Position numbers and translations under genes: made by a program
Source of the DNA: Bettongia penicillata ogilbyi
Taxonomy: Eukaryota > Chordata > Mammalia > Diprotodontia > Potoroidae
Assembly (NCBI GenBank): GCA_023548195.1
Contig: JAJHZJ010000416.1
Span: forward strand, 2,688,396-2,752,395
Reading direction: 5' to 3'
Length of the DNA: 64,000 nucleotides
Shown here: positions 58,740-64,000 of the stretch, piece after piece
Layout of the letters: the number at the start of each line of letters is the position of its first letter
Numbering within the stretch: position 1 is the stretch's first letter
Notes under the pieces: generated by a model
The model's database searches: none
What the model saw: the letters and a program-made list of their open reading frames with translations, nothing else
Told to the model about the DNA's origin: nothing

Positions 58740-58930
58740 CGGTGGAAAGGACACTGACTGGAGTCAGTGGACCTGGATTCTAATTCTATTTCTGGTGCTT
58801 ACTATATGTATGATTGTGGACAAGTTATTTAATCCCTTTAGCCTCGGTTTTCCAATCTGTCAAATGTGGTGTTGGATGAAGTGACCTCTGCAGTAGCTTC
58901 CAGCTTTAGAGCTATAATCCTTTGAAGTAC
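58740..58930 (+). repeat. tRNA-type SINE, sense
   Basis: 'Cggtggaaaggacactgact', 'gtggacctggattctaattc', 'tttagcctcggttttccaat', 'gttggatgaagtgacctctg'. Confidence 0.8.
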
Positions 58931-59420
58931 AAATATATATTATATCTGCTGTGAGTGCTGAGTGGCTACAGTGTTGATTTGCTGAGGATTATTGAATGTG
59001 CCTTTATGCACTGTCATATATCTGTCAAAACTGCTTTCAAATGTATATTACACACACACAGTATATATACATATTTTACTAAAGTACTTGCTGTGATTCA
59101 TTCAGTAAAATATAAGTCACTCAGAGAAGTATTGCAAGGTAGAGAAAGTGCTAGTCACAGTAGTGAAGACCTGGATTTAAATCCTGTCTCTAACACCTAC
59201 TAGCTGAGTGACTATGGTCAAGTCGTAATCTGTTTGTGCCCCAGGCACCTTTCTAAGATTCTAAACTAGAGAAGTGTCTCTAATTTGCATAAATTGAGGA
59301 GGTTTCCACTTTGAGATCTCTCTAGAGAAATTAAATCATAGGTCCATCCTCATCTTCCACCCAGGATACATGTATCTGTTCTCTGTTGCCTTTATAGCTG
59401 ATTACAAATTTAACAGGCAG
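58931..59420. other. SINE scraps, otherwise nothing seen
   Basis: 59,115-59,235 resembles a further decayed SINE ('aggtagagaaagtgctagtc', 'gacctggatttaaatcctgt', 'tgagtgactatggtcaagtc'). A (CA)/(TA) patch is at 59,050-59,075. Confidence 0.5.
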
Positions 59421-59622
59421 GAGGTGGCTAGGTGGCTCAATGTATGGAGCACTGGGCCTGAAGTCAGGAAGACCTGAGTTCAGATTTGACACTTAGCTGT
59501 GTCACCCTGGGCAAGTCACTTAACTTCCACTGGTGAAGGAAATGGCAAACCACTCCAATACATTTGCCAAGAAAACCCCATGGACGGTACCTGAAGAGTT
59601 GGATACAACTAAACAAAGATAA
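59421..59622 (+). repeat. MAR1-like SINE, sense
   Basis: 'Gaggtggctaggtggctcaa', 'tcaggaagacctgagttcag', 'ctgggcaagtcacttaactt', 'aatggcaaaccactccaata', 'ccaagaaaaccccatggacg'. Confidence 0.9.
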
Positions 59623-60452
59623 AAAAAATTTTACGTTGTTTTCTCTTTCCAGCAACTTCCCATTGACCAAAGAATCAAAAGATGTAAATTCTACTGCAGG
59701 TTCAATTCAATTACAGTATCTGATTGAGGATTTATTTAATGTCTACTATATACAAGACACTTGGGATACAAAGAAAAACCAATTAAACTGACCCAGCAGT
59801 CAAAGAGATTACTTTCAACTCAGGGATACAACTTGTAAATAGATAAGTGCTGGTGACTAGGGGGCTTTTGGTCTGGAGATGAAGAGATGACAGGATGGTC
59901 ACATGGTGTGGCTATGTCAGAGAGGGGCCATAAAGCATGGTGCTCAGCTTGTCCTTGCTGGTGCTGGTTGTTGAGCTCTAGGAGCAATAAGGTCACTTTA
60001 ATCGGAGGAGGTTGGATGGCTCTGTCACAGAACAGCATCTTATGGCCTTATGTCCAGAGTCGCTCATGTTCCAAGTCTGTGCTGTGTGTTGTGAATCTCA
60101 GGCTGGCTTTCCCAAGAATTTCTGCCTCTTTATCTAAAAACTGGCCTTACTAGAAGTATGAGTTGAGAAAAAAATACACTCCTTTTTCTGTTTGTAGAGG
60201 ATGGAGATGTAAGAAACTTAAGCAAACTCACACCCTTCTACAGATCCTATACTATAAGGGAGTGAGCAGACCTCCGGAAGTTAGGAGAGTAGTGGATTTT
60301 TAGCTACTTGGTGAAGACTTTGCTGGTTTACTATTTATGGTGTACTAGTTCTTATGTGCTGTTTACTTGTTTATTGATTCTAAAGTATAGGCACTGGAAT
60401 TGTGACCTATGATTTCAGTGGTTTAGGGAACTCTCAGGTAAGGAAACTTCCT
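59623..60452. other. No gene recognised
   Basis: Opposed 72- and 88-codon frames (59,820-60,153) lack recognisable domains. Confidence 0.4.
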
Positions 60453-60663
60453 TTGTTCACTTCTCCAATGTCTTGGGCAAGTCGAAGATTTTAAAATCCC
60501 TGGAGTATTTGTGAAAATTCATTTTGAAGGTATAGAATTTTTTTTCCATTTATGTAGATTTTACTTTTCAATAATGTCATAGAGAGTGAGTACCATAGCC
60601 ATCTCTCCACCCTCTTCCCCATCCCCATCTCTATATGTAGAAAATGAATTTTCATGAATACCA
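60453..60663 (+). repeat. Right copy of the duplication plus an inverted partial copy
   Basis: 60,453-60,625 matches 58,026-58,195. In addition 60,641-60,661 is the reverse complement of 60,505-60,525 (19 of 21) and of 58,082-58,102 (21 of 21). Confidence 0.75.
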
Positions 60664-61165
60664 CAAAGTGAGAGGGCATTATAGCAGGAAGAGAGAGTAG
60701 AAGAGCTGATTATTAACACCACAGAGTCAGGCAAAGGATCCTCTGGCAAGTGAAAACTTGGCATACACAATAGGATCAGAGCTTCGTTCAGTCATTCCTC
60801 TTTAAAATGTGCTTTCTTTTATTTTCTAAGATAACCTTGATTTCAAGATATATTCTTCTATCCTACCCCACTCCTACTTTCCTGGCCTACCTTCCCTTAT
60901 AATAAATAATTTTCAAAAGGAGGAGAAAATAATTTCTCAAAATTAACCAATACATCATCAATTTGATGGTATATACAACATTTTAAATCCATAGGTTTCC
61001 ACCTCTACAAAAAAATGAAAAATGCTCATTTTCTCATCACTTCTCTATAACCAATACTAGTTGACAAATTTTAAAAAAACGGTCATGTTCTGCTTACAGT
61101 CTTTTGTGGGAGATCATGTGAAAATAGCTTATACACTATTTCATAAATGAGGAGACCAAGACAGG
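60664..61165. other. No gene recognised
   Basis: AT-rich unique-looking sequence. Confidence 0.4.
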
Positions 61166-61525
61166 GTAAATCAGTCCACAGGTGAGTCAACCAGGATTTA
61201 AGTGCCTACTATGTACACCTAAATGGTGCAGTGGATAGAGTGCCAGGCCTAGAGTCAGAAAGACTCATCTTCCTGAATTCAAATCTGGCCTCGGATATTT
61301 AAGATCTTTGTGACCCTGGGCAGGTCACTTCATCCTGTTGGCCTGAGCTGGAGAAGGAAATGGCAAACCATTCCGGTATCTTTGCCAAGAAAACCCCAAA
61401 TGGGGTCATGAAGTCAGACATGAATGAAAAACAAGCACAACATGTGCCAAGCACTAAGTGCTGGAGGCACAAAGAAATATAAGAACAGGCCCTGAACTCA
61501 AGAAGCTTAGGTTGAATAAAAATAA
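61166..61525. repeat. MAR1-like SINE (sense) inside an antisense L2 tail
   Basis: L2 left piece 61,170-61,213 ('ggatttaagtgcctactatg') and right piece 61,440-61,520 ('catgtgccaagcactaagtg', 'aactcaagaagcttaggttg'). The SINE fills 61,214-61,440: 'acctaaatggtgcagtggat', 'tgtgaccctgggcaggtcac', 'ccaagaaaaccccaaatggg', 'gtcatgaagtcagacatgaa'. Confidence 0.85.
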
Positions 61526-61534
61526 CTGATTTTT

Positions 61535-62235
61535 AAAAATTTTTGTTACATTTTACATTCTGAACTGTCTCCCTCCCTTCTTCCCTCTGCACCAAAGAAG
61601 GCCCCCATTTGACACAATTGTATGAATATATGTAAAACCATATTATGCACACCTCTGTTTACCAGGTCTTTCTCTAGAGATGGATAGAATCTTCTTTCAT
61701 AGGCCCTCTGAAGCTGATTCAAATATTTCTAATACTCCAAATATCCTGGTTATTTACAGTTGTTCTTTGAACAATATTGTTGTTAATGTATATAACATTC
61801 TATGGGTTCTGCTCCTTTCACTTTTCATTATTTCAAGCAAGTCTTTCCATGTTTTTCTAAAGTTAACCAGCTCATCATTTCTTACAGCTCAATAGTATTC
61901 AATCACAATCATATGCCACAACTTATTCAGCCATTTTCCAACTGATGAAACTCTTAATTTCAAGTTCTTGGCCACCACAAAGAGAGCTGATATAAATATT
62001 TTAGAACATACATGTTCTTTTCCTTTTTCCCTGATCAGAATGGGTGAAAGGGAATACACAGTTTTATAATGCTTTGGGCATAATTCCAAAATAGTTGGAT
62101 CAATTCACAGGTCTACCAACAATATATCAGTGTCCTAATTTTTCCACATTCCCTCCAACACTTGGCATTTTTCCCTTTTATCATTTTAGCCAATCTGATT
62201 ATTGTGAGATGATATCTGATTTCTAAACCAGTGAG
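61535..62235 (-). mobile_element. L1 3' end, antisense
   Basis: Plus strand: 'acattttacattctgaactg', 'aactgtctccctcccttctt', 'gccacaacttattcagccat', 'ttcttggccaccacaaagag', 'gaatacacagttttataatg', 'caacaatatatcagtgtcct', 'tagccaatctgattattgtg', the reverse complement of ORF2 end and 3' UTR. 5'-truncated at the right. Confidence 0.85.
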
Positions 62236-62339
62236 TGTTCTTTCCATTAGACTATGTTTCCTCAGGTGAGTGGCTGGAGTTTTTCTTTTTAAATCATCTA
62301 CATTGGTGTCATATATTATATCATAAACTTCTTTTTAAT

Positions 62340-62600
62340 TTAGGCAACTAGGTGGCACAGTGGATTAAGCTCTGGACTCAGGAAGAGTTGAATTCAAATC
62401 CAGCCTCAGACACTTATTATTTGTGTGACTGGGCAACTCACTTAATTTCTGTCTGCCTCAGTTTCCTTTATTACAAAATGTGATAATAATAGCACCTACC
62501 TTGTGGGATTGCTGTGAGGATAAAATAATAGTTGTATAACATAGCATAGTGCCTGGCACATAGTAGGTGATTAATAAATTCTTGTTCCCTTCCATCTTTC
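62340..62600 (+). repeat. tRNA-headed SINE with MIR/L2-type tail
   Basis: Head 'taggcaactaggtggcacag', then 'gaattcaaatccagcctcag', MIR-like 'tttgtgtgactgggcaactc', 'cctaccttgtgggattgctg', and L2 tail 'gtgcctggcacatagtaggt'. So its tail differs from the MAR1-like copies. Confidence 0.85.
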
Positions 62601-62789
62601 CCCTAATTTCTTTAGCTTTCAAATAGCAAACTCTTTGTTAGGGCAGTATTCTGAGGCCAACAATTCCTTTACTTCAGTGTATGTGCCTTTCCAACTAGCT
62701 AGTAAATAAGACCAATCTCTGGGAGGTAGGGAAGTAAGAGAGTCAGGAAATTACATTTTCTCATCCTTTTTCCATCCCTTCCTCCTTTT

Positions 62790-62870
62790 AATTAATTAAC
62801 CAATTAATTAATACACATTTATTAAGCATGTACCAGACACTTTATTAGATGTTGGAGATACAAATACAAA
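62790..62870 (-). mobile_element. L2 3' scrap, antisense
   Basis: (TTAA)-rich start, then 'cacatttattaagcatgtac' and 'ttagatgttggagatacaaa'. Confidence 0.65.
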
Positions 62871-63032
62871 TTCCTTCCTTCCTTTCTTCTGTCTCTACTT
62901 TTCTTTCCTTTCTTCCCTCCTTTTTCCTTTCCTCCCACTCTCCTTTCCATCCCTCCCTCCTCTTTCTTTTCCTTCTGTTCTTCATTCCCTTTCCCTTCTT
63001 TCCCTCCCTTTCCTTCCTCCCTTCCTTCCTTG
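62871..63032 (+). repeat. TTCC-rich polypyrimidine tract
   Basis: About 160 bases almost free of purines on the plus strand. It explains the Lys/Glu/Gly-rich antisense frames and could form triplex DNA. Followed by a MIR piece (63,050-63,160: 'cctttctgtgcctcattttc'). Confidence 0.95.
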
Positions 63033-63160
63033 CCTGCATGACATTTAACCTTTCTGTGCCTCATTTTCCTCAGCAGTCAAACAAAGGTAATAATACCCTT
63101 AGTACCTATCTTATAGGGGTATTGTGAGGATCCTCTTATGCAAAATGCTTTGTAAATCTT

Positions 63161-64000
63161 ATGACACTGTAAATTACTACATTTCTACTCTAGGGGTAGC
63201 TTTGGATGTAGGCTCACCTATCAGGATGTTGATGAACTCTGTGGGGTTGAAAAGGGGGAAAAGAAATAGTTCTTTTAGCCTCTTCCTATTATGTAGCCTA
63301 AGAGAGAGCTTGGTGTATACATGGGGTTATCTGATGTTACATCAATTAGCAATTTTGGAGATCTCCCTGAGAACTGGGAGTTCTGAATGATAGAGTGGTC
63401 ACTTTTTGGCATTTCATTCTGGGCAGACTTTTATATAGGCTTACACAATGATGATCAGTCTTGGGGAGCTCTAGTCTAAGTGTAGCTGGAGCTTGGGAGC
63501 CATGGAAGTCTGTGACTTGAGAGGGAGCCCACCAGGTTTCCTGGGTGGCTGGGTATGTTTTGGGAGTAGCCTGAGAGGGAGAACTGAGTGGGAATGGATG
63601 CCACATATGGGCTAGGGCTGGGTGCTATAGCACTGCTGAGTAAGCTGTTAACAAAGGTTCGAATATCAGCTACTGTCTGGGACAGCTTCTCTGAATCATG
63701 GTCATTTGAGCTCCTCTGGGTTTCGGATTCAAAAATCAGGTGCTCAGGGGCCACTGGGTGACTTCACACGCCCCCTGAATGGGACTGGATAAATCGTGTG
63801 CCTGTGAGTGGAGAAAACATATGTGATGGTCACCCCTTGCCATCTGGAGGAGTCAGCATTGTGGGCATGGAGTTGGAAAAAGTCCAGGTGGAGGATGTTT
63901 AAAGCCCACAAAGTGAAACAGAGTTAGACACCAATTTCCCTCTTTCTCTTCCCTCCTCTCTCCTTCTTCCTTACCCACCGACCAAGGCTTTTCCTCAATG
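63161..64000. other. Unique 3' end of window; no gene proved
   Basis: GC-richer than most of the window from 63,450. Overlapping antisense frames of 86 and 92 codons (63,346-63,754) have a Ser/Pro-rich composition and no recognised domain; the 92-codon frame begins at GTG after a stop. A TATA-like 'tatataaaag' lies on the minus strand at 63,430-63,440. Could be a decayed LTR element or a terminal exon, but nothing decides it. Confidence 0.35.

Noticed and set aside
62822..63064. Lys/Glu/Arg-rich antisense frames
   Set aside because: Produced by the TTCC-rich polypyrimidine tract.

Overview
The window looks like ordinary non-coding DNA from a marsupial genome (opossum- or Australidelphia-like; species not decidable by reading). 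It is AT-rich and packed with transposable elements. The mix fits that assignment: tRNA-headed SINEs of marsupial type with long BovB/RTE-like or unusual LINE-like tails, a marsupial-style L1 lineage with degenerate copies and a half-L1 (ORF1-only) element, old L2/MIR, CR1/L3-like LINEs, hAT-type MITEs and one solo LTR. No host protein-coding exon, tRNA gene, rRNA, CRISPR array or bacterial-type operon could be supported. The longest open frames are retrotransposon remnants (an L1 ORF1 remnant at 46.3-46.9 kb, L1 ORF2 pieces at 35.2-36.5 kb), simple-repeat translations, or chance.

Layout. 0-10 kb: unique AT-rich DNA with SINEs, long antisense L2 remnants, two hAT MITE copies and palindromes near 5.3 and 5.7 kb. 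10-20 kb: an antisense L1 3' end, a palindromic hAT MITE with target-site duplication, MIR/L2, and a solo LTR at 19.8-20.2 kb inside an L2 tail. 20-30 kb: a diverged direct duplication (20.7 and 23.0 kb), L2 reverse-transcriptase debris, a hAT MITE inside a MIR, two copies of a LINE whose C-terminus encodes a CCHH finger, a 26-bp AT minisatellite, and an antisense L2 broken up by later insertions. 30-38 kb: a second copy of a 29.5-kb block, then a nested L1 pair. 38-48 kb: CR1/L3 fragments, another L1 3' end, a near-identical 98-bp inverted copy of part of a MIR with its own target-site duplication, and a half-L1 element. 48-64 kb: compound microsatellites, another L1 fragment, a broken antisense L1 with an L2 lying between its halves, a further direct duplication (58.0 and 60.5 kb), several SINEs and an antisense L1 3' end.

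I found no evidence of a new gene system. The observations most worth checking are structural: the short inverted MIR copy with target-site duplication (44.8/45.1 kb), the diverged direct repeats about 2.3-2.4 kb apart (20.7/23.0 and 58.0/60.5 kb), the 210-bp duplication with transition-only flanking repeats (29.5/31.3 kb), the shared 3' tail of a SINE and the CCHH-finger LINE, and the half-L1. All family names come from reading and memory of family consensus patterns, not from a database search.
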